64,000 nucleotides of DNA, from NCBI GenBank assembly GCA_005808475.1, contig SYLY01000333.1, positions 1 through 64,000 of the forward strand, written 5' to 3'. Under the pieces are notes generated by a model, which was not told where the DNA came from, searched no databases, and saw only the letters and a program-made list of their open reading frames with translations. The first letter of the stretch is position 1; each line of letters begins with the position of its first letter. Both the position numbers and the translations under genes were made by a program. Of this stretch, positions 8,410 to 17,700 are shown one piece after another. The stretch is from Acidobacteriota bacterium. Lineage in GTDB: Bacteria > Acidobacteriota > Terriglobia > Bryobacterales > Bryobacteraceae.

Positions 8410-9909
8410 ATGCGATGCGCCCTGATCCTCGCCACGATCCCCGCCTGGGCTGGACCCGCCGTTGTCTCTGGCGTGGTCCTCGAGAATCACACCGGATACG
8501 CGATGGCGCGGTCGCGCGTGAAACTGGCGCGGCTGGTGGGTGACCGGCCGGTCGCCGTGGAAACGCAGTTGACGGGCCGTTCGGGGCAGTTCGCCTTCCG
8601 GAACGTGGCGCCAGGATACTATTTCGTCTCGGCGGTGCGGACCGCCTTCGCGGAGGCGTCCTACGGGCAGCGCCGTCCGAACGCGCCGGGCGCGCCCGTG
8701 TTGGTCGCCGGCGACGCGAACGTGTTCCTCGAGTTGCGGCTGAAGCGGCTCGCGTCGATCGGCGGCCGGATCGTCGACGAGAACCGCTCGGGGCTGCCCG
8801 GCGTAACGGCGGGTGCGTACACGCATGCGCCGCCGGTGCGGCTGGTCGCTTCCGCCGTTTCGGACGATCGCGGCATTTACCGAATCTCCGGTCTGCCGGC
8901 GGGACGGTACGTGGTGCGTACGAGCGCGGCGACGCTCGACGACGGCTTCCAATTGATGCCGACCTATTTCCCGTTCGCTACCACCAATCTTCGCGACGCC
9001 CGGGTGGTGGACGCCGAACTGGACCGCGAGACCGGGGACGTCGACATTCAACCGGCGCCCGGCCGCCTCTCGGCGATCTCCGCGAAGGCAGTCACCGGCT
9101 GCATTCCCGGCACGGAAGTGAAGGTCACGCTGAGCCACGAGACCGGGCGGCGCGAGGCGCGCATCGGCTGCTTAGGTGGATTCGCCTTTCAGGGCCTGGC
9201 GCCGGGAGAGTACGAACTGCTGGTGGAAGGACTCACGCCCACCGGCCCCGGCGCCGGGTTCGATCAGATCGGCATGGGCGACCGCGAACGAGGCCTCGGC
9301 TCCATCCGCATCGACCAGCTTCCCAACGTGGAGGCGGTCCTCACGCCACCCATCCCCGGCGCGAAGATCCTGCTCCGCCGCCGCGATCTCACCGGAGCCG
9401 GTGAGGTTCGGGAGGCCGGTTCGGGCAAGGCGCCGCTGCAGCCCGGCTATTGGGATATCGCAGCCGCCACCCCGCCGACGCATTTCACGGAGAAGGTGCA
9501 GGGGGACATTTGGTATCGCGCCGGGGCCCGCTATCCCGATCCCGATTGGTTCTCCTTCAGCGTGCAGCACAACGACCGCGGCAAGATGGCGCTGATCCTG
9601 TCGGCGCCAGCGGCGGCGGTGAGCGGACGCGTCACGATGGGAGGATCCGCGGCAGTGGGCGCGCCCGTGTACGTGCTGCCCCTAACCGCCGAGACCCGTC
9701 GTCAAGTCAACGGAGTGAAGCAGACGATCGCGGGCGAGGGGGGGCGGTACGCGATCGGCGGGCTCGCCAACGGCGATTATCTGGTGCTGGCGTCGTGGGA
9801 TGCCGGCGAGATCACCGAGGAGTCGCTTCGCGCCGCCCGCGCCACGCCGGTGAAGATCGAGGGTTTGAAGGCGGCGGCCGTCGACCTCGAGGCGCTCGCC
9901 GCGCCATAG
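8410..9909 (+). CDS. Secreted carboxypeptidase-regulatory-like domain protein
   Basis: A 499 aa protein with a signal peptide (RCALILATIPAWA, then GPAVVSG). It carries several beta-sandwich repeats of the carboxypeptidase-regulatory (transthyretin-like) type, recognised by motifs such as GQFAFRNVAPGYYFVSAV, GIYRISGLPAGRYVVR, GFAFQGLAPGEYELLV and GRYAIGGLANGDYLVL. Acidobacteria encode many such proteins; roles are mostly unknown, perhaps envelope or surface scaffolds. The start ATG at 8410 places the signal peptide at the N-terminus. The stop abuts the stop of the convergent permease gene at 9910. Confidence 0.8.
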   Translation: MRCALILATIPAWAGPAVVSGVVLENHTGYAMARSRVKLARLVGDRPVAVETQLTGRSGQFAFRNVAPGYYFVSAVRTAFAEASYGQRRPNAPGAPVLVAGDANVFLELRLKRLASIGGRIVDENRSGLPGVTAGAYTHAPPVRLVASAVSDDRGIYRISGLPAGRYVVRTSAATLDDGFQLMPTYFPFATTNLRDARVVDAELDRETGDVDIQPAPGRLSAISAKAVTGCIPGTEVKVTLSHETGRREARIGCLGGFAFQGLAPGEYELLVEGLTPTGPGAGFDQIGMGDRERGLGSIRIDQLPNVEAVLTPPIPGAKILLRRRDLTGAGEVREAGSGKAPLQPGYWDIAAATPPTHFTEKVQGDIWYRAGARYPDPDWFSFSVQHNDRGKMALILSAPAAAVSGRVTMGGSAAVGAPVYVLPLTAETRRQVNGVKQTIAGEGGRYAIGGLANGDYLVLASWDAGEITEESLRAARATPVKIEGLKAAAVDLEALAAP

Positions 9910-12606
9910 CTACTCGTTGCGCAGGGTGCGAGCGGGATCGATCCGCGACGCTCGCCACGCCGGCCAAAGCGAGGCGGCCAGCGCGGCCAACACCAAAGTC
10001 GCGGCGGCGGCCAGCCATACGCGCGGATCGGCCGCGGAGATCCCATAGGCGAACGAATCGAGCGAACGCCGGGCGCCGAGACCGAGCGCCGCGCCCAGAG
10101 CGATGCCGCCCCCGGTGAGCGTCAAACCGAGCCGCAGCACTTCGCCTCGGATACGGCTCGCCGTCGCTCCTAGCGCGAGCCGTATGCCGAGGTCGCGCCG
10201 CCGCTGCTCCACCATGTACGACAACAGCGCGGCTAGCCCGGCCGCCGAGATCAGCACAGCCAACGCGGCCAGCCCGGTCAGCAGACCGGCGATCAGCCGC
10301 TCCGTGCGCACCGAGTCGCGGAGGTTGCCCTCGATCGTGGTCACGCGAACGTACGGCTCGCGGCCGGCCTCCCGAGTGAGGATGCGCGTCACCGCCGCCT
10401 TCATCGAAGCCTCGGAACCGCGATACCGAACGGCGAGATTCATGCCGGCGCTGACGTTTTCGTTCCAATACGGCAGGTAGACCGTGGCGGGGCGCGGATC
10501 GCGGATGTTGTTATAGGCGGCGTCGGCGGCCACACCCACGATTTCGGCCAGCGGCAGCTTCCCGATGCGAATGCTCTGCCCCACTGCTTGCGCCGCCGAT
10601 CCGTGGAAGCGGCGCGCCGCCGCTTCGCTCAGCACCACGACGTTTTTCCTGCCGGTGGCGGCCGGTGGAAGATCCGAGCCGGCCACGATCGGGATGCCCG
10701 CCGCGGCGAAATAGCCGTCGCCGGTCTGGTGCCGCATCACTTCCCTTTGGCGAGGAGTCAGATCCGCGCGGCCAGGGACCTCGACGGTGAGGGTGGCCAG
10801 ATTCCCGCTGAGCGGGGCCCACATGATCCAGGCGGCGCCGATGGTTTCGGGCAACGCCCGCACTTCCCCGAGGACATTCTCATAGGTCCGCGCGATCGAG
10901 GCGCGCGGCACGCCCGCGTTGATCAGGTCGGGAGCCACGTACATCGTGTTGCGCGTGTCGAGCCCGGTGGCTTCGTTCAGCAGTTGGCGCAAGGTGGCGC
11001 CCATGATCCCGGCGCCGCCGGCCAAGGCAAGCGACAGTCCTGTCTGGAGCACGATCAAGCCACCGCGCGTCCGCAACGAAGCTGGTCCAGCGGCGCGGCT
11101 CTTCAGCGCGCCGCGCGGATCCACGCGGCTGGCTGTCATCGCCGGCGCCAGTCCCGCCACCAGCGCGGTGACCGGCAGCACCAGCGCCACGAAGCCCAGC
11201 ATCCACGCGTCGATGGACGTGTCCAACCGGACGTTGCCGGCGAACGCGGCCGTCTGCATCGCTCCGCTGAACCAACGGGAGAGAAGCAGACCGGCCGCCG
11301 CGCCCGTTCCCGCCACCAGCGCGCTTTCGAGCAGCAACTCGCGGCGAATCCGCCCTGGGGGCGCGCCGAGCGACAGCCGCACCGCCAGCTCATGGCCTCG
11401 CGCGGTGGCTCGCGCGAAGAACAGGCTCGTGAGATTCGTGGCGGCGATCAAGAGCACCGCGGCCACCGCGCCGAGCAGGATGTAGAGCGGCTGCACGAAT
11501 CCGGTGGACAGCCACGAGAATCCCGACGACGCTGGGTGCGCCTCGATCTTCATGGCCATGAAGGAGTCGCGCCGTTCGCTCGACCGCGCCGGATCGATGG
11601 ACTCCTCGAGCACCGCCTGACGGACACCTTCCAAGTGCCGGTTCACCTGGTGGAGAGTGACTCCGTCTTTCCTGCGCGCGAACGTACGGAGCGTCCAGCT
11701 ATCGCGCGCGGTCCGCCATCGGAAGGTGGGGAACATCGCCTCGTTGGCACTGAGCGGGATCCAGAAATCGAACTCCGCGCCGGGACTCGTTCCGGTGAAT
11801 CCGCGCGGCGCCGCGCCCACCACGACGAAAGGCGCGCGCTCGATGGTCAGCTTGGCGCCGATCGCAGCGGGAGATCGTCCGAACTGCTTTTCCCAATACT
11901 CATCGGAGATCACCGCGGGCCAGCTTTCTCCGGCCACGCCGCCCTGCACATCGGAGGAGTCCGCGAAGAAGCGGCCGGCTTGCGGGCGAACGCCGGTCAC
12001 GCGGAAGAACGATCCCGTCACGGTGGACACGCGCGCCCGTTGCGGTACGCCGTCGAACTCGACGTGCATCCCGCCGCCGCCGCCCACGCCGAAGATGCCG
12101 TCGAACACGGGATCGGCGCGCCGCGCCAACGCCTCGTACATCGGATACGCGATCATCGGCATTTCCTTGGGAACGACCGCGCGTCCGTCGAGCCACAGCC
12201 GCGTGTCCGGTCCCAGGTTGCCCAACGAGATTCGCACGAGCTCTTCCGGCTGGGCGATGGCGAGTGGGCGCCACAGCAGTCCGTAGAGAAGGCTGAATAC
12301 GGCGGTGGTGGCCCCGATTCCAAGCGCGAGCGTCGCGACGGCGATCGCGGTGAACAGGCGGTCCTTGGCAAGCATTCGCAGCGCGTAGCGCAGATCGTCG
12401 CCGAATGCCTCGATGCGAGCAAACGTCCACTGCGCGCGGGTGTCCTCTTTCCAGGCGGCCGAACCCATCGCGATCCGGCTCGCGCGGCCGGCTTCCGCGG
12501 GGGAAGCTCCTTCCGCCATCAGCGCGCGCCGTTTCATCTCACGGTGATGCTCGAACTCGGCGTCGACCTCCGCCTCGAGGTCCCGGCGGCGTCGAAACCA
12601 GGTCAT
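9910..12606 (-). CDS. ADOP-type ABC transporter permease (MacB/FtsX family)
   Basis: An 898 aa inner-membrane protein. It begins with a charged cytoplasmic prefix (FRRRRDLEAEVDAEFEHHRE), then a MacB-like periplasmic core domain preceded by a membrane segment near residues 80-105 (ATLALGIGATTAVFSLLYG), FtsX-like membrane segments in the middle, and a second MacB/FtsX unit ending with the last helices and SRIDPARTLRNE. This duplicated layout without an ATPase partner is the acidobacterial duplicated orphan permease family. The transported molecule is unknown. The start ATG at 12606 overlaps the PadR stop by 4 bases, so repressor and permease form one operon. Confidence 0.93.
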   Translation of the reverse strand: MTWFRRRRDLEAEVDAEFEHHREMKRRALMAEGASPAEAGRASRIAMGSAAWKEDTRAQWTFARIEAFGDDLRYALRMLAKDRLFTAIAVATLALGIGATTAVFSLLYGLLWRPLAIAQPEELVRISLGNLGPDTRLWLDGRAVVPKEMPMIAYPMYEALARRADPVFDGIFGVGGGGGMHVEFDGVPQRARVSTVTGSFFRVTGVRPQAGRFFADSSDVQGGVAGESWPAVISDEYWEKQFGRSPAAIGAKLTIERAPFVVVGAAPRGFTGTSPGAEFDFWIPLSANEAMFPTFRWRTARDSWTLRTFARRKDGVTLHQVNRHLEGVRQAVLEESIDPARSSERRDSFMAMKIEAHPASSGFSWLSTGFVQPLYILLGAVAAVLLIAATNLTSLFFARATARGHELAVRLSLGAPPGRIRRELLLESALVAGTGAAAGLLLSRWFSGAMQTAAFAGNVRLDTSIDAWMLGFVALVLPVTALVAGLAPAMTASRVDPRGALKSRAAGPASLRTRGGLIVLQTGLSLALAGGAGIMGATLRQLLNEATGLDTRNTMYVAPDLINAGVPRASIARTYENVLGEVRALPETIGAAWIMWAPLSGNLATLTVEVPGRADLTPRQREVMRHQTGDGYFAAAGIPIVAGSDLPPAATGRKNVVVLSEAAARRFHGSAAQAVGQSIRIGKLPLAEIVGVAADAAYNNIRDPRPATVYLPYWNENVSAGMNLAVRYRGSEASMKAAVTRILTREAGREPYVRVTTIEGNLRDSVRTERLIAGLLTGLAALAVLISAAGLAALLSYMVEQRRRDLGIRLALGATASRIRGEVLRLGLTLTGGGIALGAALGLGARRSLDSFAYGISAADPRVWLAAAATLVLAALAASLWPAWRASRIDPARTLRNE

Positions 12607-12938
12607 GCGCGTCCTTCCAGGAGCAGATTCATCGCCTCCGTCAACTTCTTCCAGCGGGAACGTTCGGCCGTCAACTGCCTGCGTCCGGCCGCGGTGAGGC
12701 GGTAGTATTTGGCCTTTCGTTTGGCCTCCGACTCGCCCCAACCGGCGGCGAGCCATCCTTTTTTCTGAAGCCGGTGGAGCGCGGGATAGAGGGCGCCCTC
12801 CTCCACGCGGAACATCTCTCCGGAGCCCAGCCGGATCGCCTCCACGATCGCGTATCCATGGGCGGGCTCGCGTTCCACGGCGCGCAGGATCATCAGGTCG
12901 AGCGTACCGGGCAGGATTTCGTTCTCGCGGATTCCCAT
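12603..12938 (-). CDS. PadR-family transcriptional regulator
   Basis: A 111 aa winged-helix repressor. It shows the PadR pattern: LPGTLDLMILRAVEREPAHGYAI, then GALYPALHRLQKKGWL and YYRLTAAGRRQL. In Acidobacteria such genes commonly sit directly upstream of ADOP permeases, and here the genes overlap by 4 bases. A perfect 23-bp inverted repeat covers the start codon and is the likely self-regulatory operator. The inducing ligand is unknown. Confidence 0.93.
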   Translation of the reverse strand: MGIRENEILPGTLDLMILRAVEREPAHGYAIVEAIRLGSGEMFRVEEGALYPALHRLQKKGWLAAGWGESEAKRKAKYYRLTAAGRRQLTAERSRWKKLTEAMNLLLEGRA

Positions 12939-12954
12939 AAGCTTCTTATGGGAA
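12932..12954. promoter_or_regulatory. Probable PadR operator, 23-bp perfect palindrome
   Basis: Arms TTCCCATAAG and CTTATGGGAA are separated by CTT. The palindrome covers the PadR ATG (12936-12938) and the bases just upstream, so a bound dimer would block both the promoter and the 5' end of the transcript. It also faces the divergent gene starting at 13027. Confidence 0.65.
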
Positions 12955-13026
12955 CGATACCACCGGCTGGGCGTGGCCGCAACACGGCCCGCGCCCCGAT
13001 CCCTGCGACAATGGTCCGAACACCGA

Positions 13027-15822
13027 ATGAAAAAGGCCGCCAGCGCCGCCGCGATCGTCCTCTCGGCCGGAATTCTCTTCCAGCTTCGCGACGCCAGACC
13101 CGTCCGTGCGCAACTGGGAGCCTCCGGTCCTGAGCCGGTTCAGTTCCGCGTGTTCGCCGGCCTGACCGATTCGGCCGAAAAGGACTGGCCGGGGCGGATC
13201 ACCGTCTCCGGCGGGCAGATCCTGTCGATGCGCGGCGAACGCTTCTCGGCGGGCGACAAAGTCTTCGACGACGGCCGCTTCGAGTTCAAGACCAAGAAGG
13301 GCAATCTGGAAGACCAGACCGGCAATCCGGGCGGGCAGACCGACTGGAACGATCCTCGCATCCAGCGCCTGATTCCGCAAGCGGTGGTGGTCCGCGCGCG
13401 CGGAGCCGCGAACATGCGATTCCGCTTCGTCTCGGCGGCCGGCGAGTTCGAGTTCGACGCCGCCTCGGTCCCCTACCATCGCGCCTTCACCGCGCTGGGC
13501 GGCAACGCCCGCGTGGAGCGGATGCCCGCCGAGGAGCGCCTTTCCGAGGAAGGCTGGGCCGACGACAACCCCGCCATCGCCGTCACTCCGGGCGGCCAGA
13601 TCCACGCGGCGTGGCTTTCCTATCAGGACAAGGGCGACTACGTGGTCGCGAGCGACGGACGGCAGAACTACCGGCTCACCGAGAAAGGCGATCACCACGG
13701 CCCCGCGATCGCCGTGGACAACAAGGGCTGGGTCCACGTCGTGTGGGCGCAGCGGGAGAACGCCGAGTTCCACCTCTATTGGTCCGTCATGGTCGGATAC
13801 CGCTGGAGCCGCGCCACGCGGTTGACCGTCGCGGGCACGTCGCACTTCGCTCCGTTCCTGGCTTCCGACGGCGCGGGCCGGCTGGCGCTCGCCTGGCAGG
13901 CTTTGCGAAACGGGCAGTCGGTGGTGCTGTTGCGCATCTGGGACGGCCGCAACTGGTCCGCCGAGCAGCAGGCCAGCGCCACGGAGGGCAATGCCTGGAC
14001 GCCGTCCGCGGCGTTCGGCGGCGGCAAGCTCTGGGTCGCGTGGGATTCCTACGCCACCGGCAACTATCAGATCTACACGCGCGCCTACACCGGAGCGGCG
14101 GGCGGTCCGGTGGAGCGCGTGACCATGGACGGCAATTTCGCGGTCCGGCCGTCGGTGGCGGTTTCGCGCGAAGGCGTCCCGGTAGTGGCATGGGAGGAAT
14201 CGGACGCCAACTGGGGCAAGGATTTCGCTTTCCTCGCGGACCGCCGCGGCACGACCCTGTACAAGAACCGCCGCGTGCGCGTCGCCTTTCGCGACGAGGG
14301 CATTTGGAAGACGGCATCCCAGGGCGTGGAGGAGTCGCTCCCCGCCGCGATCCGCCGCTTCGTGCAACAGCCGCGGATTCTGTTCGACGCCGCGGGACGG
14401 CTGCACATGGCGTTCCGCTGCCGCACGTCCACCGCCACCGCGCGGATGGACTTCTGGGCTTCTGGAGCGCGCTGGGAGAGCTTCGTCACCCGCCTGGAAG
14501 GAGGCGCGTGGCAGGCGGCCATCCCGCTGGCGCCGAGTGTGGGACGCAACGGAATGCGCATCGCCATCGCGGCGTCGCAGGATTCCTTGCATGCGGTCTG
14601 GCCCAGCGACAATCGCTCGTGGCCCGGCGTCAAGTACGGCGACGTCGAGGTCTACGCCGCGCGGTTGCCTTTGTCGGGCGCGCAATCCACGCTCACCGGC
14701 GGCGTCGCCATCGGCGAGGCCGCCCCCGCGCTGCATCCGCGCGAAACCGAAGACACGGCGCGCATCCGCGACTATCGCGTCAAGCTCGGCGGACGCGTCT
14801 TCCGCATCGTGCGCGGCGATGTCCACCGCCACACCGAGCTGTCGCACGACGGCGCGGGCGATGGCTCGCTCGAGGACCTCTATCGCTACACGCTCGACGC
14901 GGCGGCGATGGACTACGCGCACGTGGCCGACCACCAGATGGGTTCCGACGAAGAATACAACTGGTGGATCACGCAGAAGTCGAACGACCTCTATTTCCAG
15001 CCCGGACGCTTCGTTCCGCTCTACGGCTACGAACGCAGCGTTCCTTATCCGAACGGCCATCGCAACGTGATCTGGGCCGAGCGCGGATGGCCGGTGTTGC
15101 GCATCTCGCCCGCCGAGCAGAAGGGCGGCGTCAACACGGGCTCCGTCCTGTATCCGTACCTCGAGAAGACGAACGGCATCGTCACCTCGCACACTTCGGC
15201 GACGCAGCAGGGCACCGACTGGCGCGATAACGATCCCGCGCTCGAGCCCATCGTCGAGATCTACCAGGGCTTCGAGTCGAACTACGAATCGCCGGACGCG
15301 CCCCGCGCCTGGAAGGAAGGCGACAAGGCCGTGCACACCGGAGTGCGGCCCGCCGGATACATCTGGAACGCCTGGGCCAAGGGTCTGGAACTCGGCGTTC
15401 AGGCAAGCTCCGACCACGTTTCCACGCACACGTCCTACGCCTGCGTAGTCGTCGAGGAGTTCACGCGCAAGGGAATCGTCGACGCCATGCGCAAGCGCCA
15501 CACCTACGCGGCCACCGATTCCATCGTGATCGACTACCGGATGGAGACCAGCGGCGGCGAGGCGATGATGGGCGATAGCGTCACCTCCTCCGCGCCACCC
15601 AAATTGAAGGCGCGAATCCTCGGCACCGGCGCCATCAAGCGGGTGGACCTGATTCGCAATAACGCGTACATCCACCGGATCGAGCCGAACGCGAAGGAAG
15701 CGTCGCTCGAGTTCGCCGACGCCAATCCCGTGGACGGCAAATCCTACTACTACGTCCGCGTCGAACAGGCGGACGGCCAGTTGGCATGGAGCTCGCCGAT
15801 CTGGGTGCGCTACTCCCGGTGA
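13027..15822 (+). CDS. Secreted beta-propeller / PHP-like hydrolase-domain protein
   Basis: A 931 aa protein with a signal peptide (KKAASAAAIVLSAGILF, cleaved around VRAQ). About residues 175-480 contain BNR/propeller-like blades with recurring short W-x-A-W patterns (IHAAWLSYQ, VHVVWAQ, LALAWQA, LWVAWDS, VVAWEES). The C-terminal third holds a metal-hydrolase site like PHP or DUF3604 proteins: His600-x-His602 in GDVHRHTELSHDG and Asp635-His636 in YAHVADHQ. Substrate unknown; secreted phosphodiesterase or similar is a guess. The stop overlaps the SagB-type dehydrogenase start, so the two are likely co-translated. Confidence 0.75.
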   Translation: MKKAASAAAIVLSAGILFQLRDARPVRAQLGASGPEPVQFRVFAGLTDSAEKDWPGRITVSGGQILSMRGERFSAGDKVFDDGRFEFKTKKGNLEDQTGNPGGQTDWNDPRIQRLIPQAVVVRARGAANMRFRFVSAAGEFEFDAASVPYHRAFTALGGNARVERMPAEERLSEEGWADDNPAIAVTPGGQIHAAWLSYQDKGDYVVASDGRQNYRLTEKGDHHGPAIAVDNKGWVHVVWAQRENAEFHLYWSVMVGYRWSRATRLTVAGTSHFAPFLASDGAGRLALAWQALRNGQSVVLLRIWDGRNWSAEQQASATEGNAWTPSAAFGGGKLWVAWDSYATGNYQIYTRAYTGAAGGPVERVTMDGNFAVRPSVAVSREGVPVVAWEESDANWGKDFAFLADRRGTTLYKNRRVRVAFRDEGIWKTASQGVEESLPAAIRRFVQQPRILFDAAGRLHMAFRCRTSTATARMDFWASGARWESFVTRLEGGAWQAAIPLAPSVGRNGMRIAIAASQDSLHAVWPSDNRSWPGVKYGDVEVYAARLPLSGAQSTLTGGVAIGEAAPALHPRETEDTARIRDYRVKLGGRVFRIVRGDVHRHTELSHDGAGDGSLEDLYRYTLDAAAMDYAHVADHQMGSDEEYNWWITQKSNDLYFQPGRFVPLYGYERSVPYPNGHRNVIWAERGWPVLRISPAEQKGGVNTGSVLYPYLEKTNGIVTSHTSATQQGTDWRDNDPALEPIVEIYQGFESNYESPDAPRAWKEGDKAVHTGVRPAGYIWNAWAKGLELGVQASSDHVSTHTSYACVVVEEFTRKGIVDAMRKRHTYAATDSIVIDYRMETSGGEAMMGDSVTSSAPPKLKARILGTGAIKRVDLIRNNAYIHRIEPNAKEASLEFADANPVDGKSYYYVRVEQADGQLAWSSPIWVRYSR

Positions 15823-17249
15823 TCTGGCGCGAGTATCACGAAGCCACCGCGCACACTGCGGAGAAACTGATGGCGGACCGGAGCCCGTTGGACTGGGCGA
15901 ACATGCCCGATCCGTTCCGGACCTACGAGGGCGCGCCCGTGGTGGATCTGCCCGCGCACGCCGCTCCGCCCCGCGCGGACGCGATTGGCGTACTGCGCGG
16001 CCAATCCGGCGAGATCCTGCCCGGCGATGGCGCGGAGTTCCTGTCGCGGCTTCTGTTCCACTGCGCGGCCGTGTCGGCTTCCAAGGTCTCCGCGATGGGC
16101 AGCAGATACGCGCTTCGCGTCAATCCATCGTCCGGCAATCTCCATCCCACCGAGTTCCACTTCGCGACGCACGGTCTCGGCGGCTGGCCGGATGGACTCT
16201 ATCACTACCGTCCGGCCGATCACATGGCCGAATTGCGGGCTCGCGGAGACTGGAGTTCCGAAGTAGGCGGAGCGGCTCTGACATTCGTGCTGACCAGCAT
16301 CGCCTGGCGCGAGACCTGGAAGTACCGGGAGCGCGGCTATCGATACTGTCTGCTCGATATCGGGCACGCGGGAGAAGCGCTTTCGCTGGCGGCGGCCGCG
16401 TGCGGCTGCGTGGCGGAGACGACGGGCCGGTTCGAGGATGCCGGCTTGACGCGGCTGCTCGGTTTGACGGACGAATGGCCGATGCTGGTGGTGACGCTGC
16501 GTGGGGCCGGGCTGCCGGTTGGCGGCGGCGCGGCGTCCGGGCCAAGGCAGTGGATCGGAGGCGCGCCGAACGAACTGTCGCGGCAGCGTCTCCACTATCC
16601 GGCGGCCGGCCGGATTCACGGGGCCGGGTCGCTGGACGGTCCTGTTCCGGCCGCGCCCGAGCCGGCGCCGGACCTGCTGCCGTGGTGGGGTGGAGACGAT
16701 TTCGCGTCCGTGGTCCGGCGGCGGCGCTCCGCGCTGGACTTCCGCGGCGGATCCGAATCGGTCTCGCGCGAGGACTTCCGGACGCTCCTCGAATGCGCGT
16801 GGCGGCCCGGCTCCGGCGCCGGCGCGATTTCGCTCTATCTGTACGTGCATCGCGTGGCGGGGCTCGATCCTGGCGTCTATCATTGCCGCGGAGGCGAGCC
16901 GGTCATGACGATCCCCGGAGATCACCGCGTCGCGATCGCGGGCCTCAGCCTCAGGCAGGACCTCGCCGGCAACGCCTGCGTTGCTTTCTCGATGGTTGCG
17001 GATCTCGACCGGCTGGCGAGCGAGCACGGCGATCGCGGCTATCGATACGCCTTTTTCGAGGCCGGCGCCACCGGCCAACGGCTCTACATCGCCGCCGAGG
17101 CCCTGGGACTCCAGGCCACGGGAATCGGCGCGTTCCGCGACGACGACGTGCACTCGTACCTGGGTTTGACGCCGGAACGCGGGCGCGTCGTCTACCACTT
17201 CGCCTGCGGCTACGCGGTGCGGGACCATCGCCTGGAGGCGCTATCCTGA
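15819..17249 (+). CDS. SagB/ThcOx-type dehydrogenase (two nitroreductase-like domains)
   Basis: About 476 aa. The N-terminus (YHEATAHTAEKL, LDWANMPDPF) and the FMN-binding nitroreductase segments (RVNPSSGNLHPTEF in the first half, RRRSALDFRGG in the second) identify the SagB-type oxidoreductase family. Some members oxidise azolines to azoles in ribosomally made peptides; many genomic members have no known substrate. No cyclodehydratase is seen here. The start is taken as GTG at 15819, which gives a GTGA overlap with the upstream stop and fits the family N-terminus; ATG at 15786 would add 11 residues. Confidence 0.85.
   Translation: MIWREYHEATAHTAEKLMADRSPLDWANMPDPFRTYEGAPVVDLPAHAAPPRADAIGVLRGQSGEILPGDGAEFLSRLLFHCAAVSASKVSAMGSRYALRVNPSSGNLHPTEFHFATHGLGGWPDGLYHYRPADHMAELRARGDWSSEVGGAALTFVLTSIAWRETWKYRERGYRYCLLDIGHAGEALSLAAAACGCVAETTGRFEDAGLTRLLGLTDEWPMLVVTLRGAGLPVGGGAASGPRQWIGGAPNELSRQRLHYPAAGRIHGAGSLDGPVPAAPEPAPDLLPWWGGDDFASVVRRRRSALDFRGGSESVSREDFRTLLECAWRPGSGAGAISLYLYVHRVAGLDPGVYHCRGGEPVMTIPGDHRVAIAGLSLRQDLAGNACVAFSMVADLDRLASEHGDRGYRYAFFEAGATGQRLYIAAEALGLQATGIGAFRDDDVHSYLGLTPERGRVVYHFACGYAVRDHRLEALS
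17242..17247 (+). promoter_or_regulatory. -10 element TATCCT, leaderless-type spacing
   Basis: TATCCT lies seven bases before ATG 17255, at the end of the SagB-type gene. Confidence 0.45.
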
Positions 17250-17254
17250 ATCGG

Positions 17255-17683
17255 ATGACACGCAGAATCTTCACCACCGCCGCGGCAGTCGCGGGCGCCG
17301 CGCTGGCGGCAGGTCCGGACGCCGCGCTGAAGGAGGCCGAAATGGCCTGGGCCGAGGCCACCAAGAAGGCCGACGCCGCCGCGCTCGGCCAGTTGCTGGC
17401 GCACGACCTGACCTACACGCACTCCACCGGAGTCACCGATACCAAGAAGCAGTACATCGACAACCTGGTGAGCGGCGCCGCCAAGTACGAAGCGATCGAC
17501 TACGAGGAAATGACCATGCGCACCTACGGCAAGGACACCGCCGTGCTCAACGCGCAGGTGAAGCTGGTCACGGTGAACAAGGGAACTCGCGGCAACGCGC
17601 ACCTCAAGTTCACCCACGTGTGGATTCGCAAGGGCGGACGCTGGCGTCTGGCGGCCCACCAGTCGACGCGGCTTCCCAACTGA
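17255..17683 (+). CDS. DUF4440/SnoaL-like (NTF2 fold) protein, exported
   Basis: A 142 aa protein with a twin-arginine-like signal (TRRIFTTAAAVAGAALAAG). The mature part matches the small NTF2-like DUF4440 family: EMAWAEATKKADAAALGQLL, DLTYTHSTG, and the final strands FTHVWIRKGGRWRLAAHQST. Such domains are ligand-binding cups or enzymes in other contexts, and no specific role can be read. The -10-like TATCCT seven bases upstream supports the ATG. Confidence 0.85.
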   Translation: MTRRIFTTAAAVAGAALAAGPDAALKEAEMAWAEATKKADAAALGQLLAHDLTYTHSTGVTDTKKQYIDNLVSGAAKYEAIDYEEMTMRTYGKDTAVLNAQVKLVTVNKGTRGNAHLKFTHVWIRKGGRWRLAAHQSTRLPN

Positions 17684-17700
17684 CGCCGTTGACGGCCGGC

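Noticed and set aside
12946-15675. A 909-codon minus-strand open frame opposite the propeller/PHP gene
   Set aside because: Antisense shadow; the plus-strand protein has a signal peptide and clear motifs, the minus-strand one has none.
15819-17249. Ribosomal-peptide (azole) biosynthesis cluster around the SagB-type gene
   Set aside because: No cyclodehydratase, precursor or exporter is adjacent; the micro-ORF peptides are 21 kb away and lack Cys.
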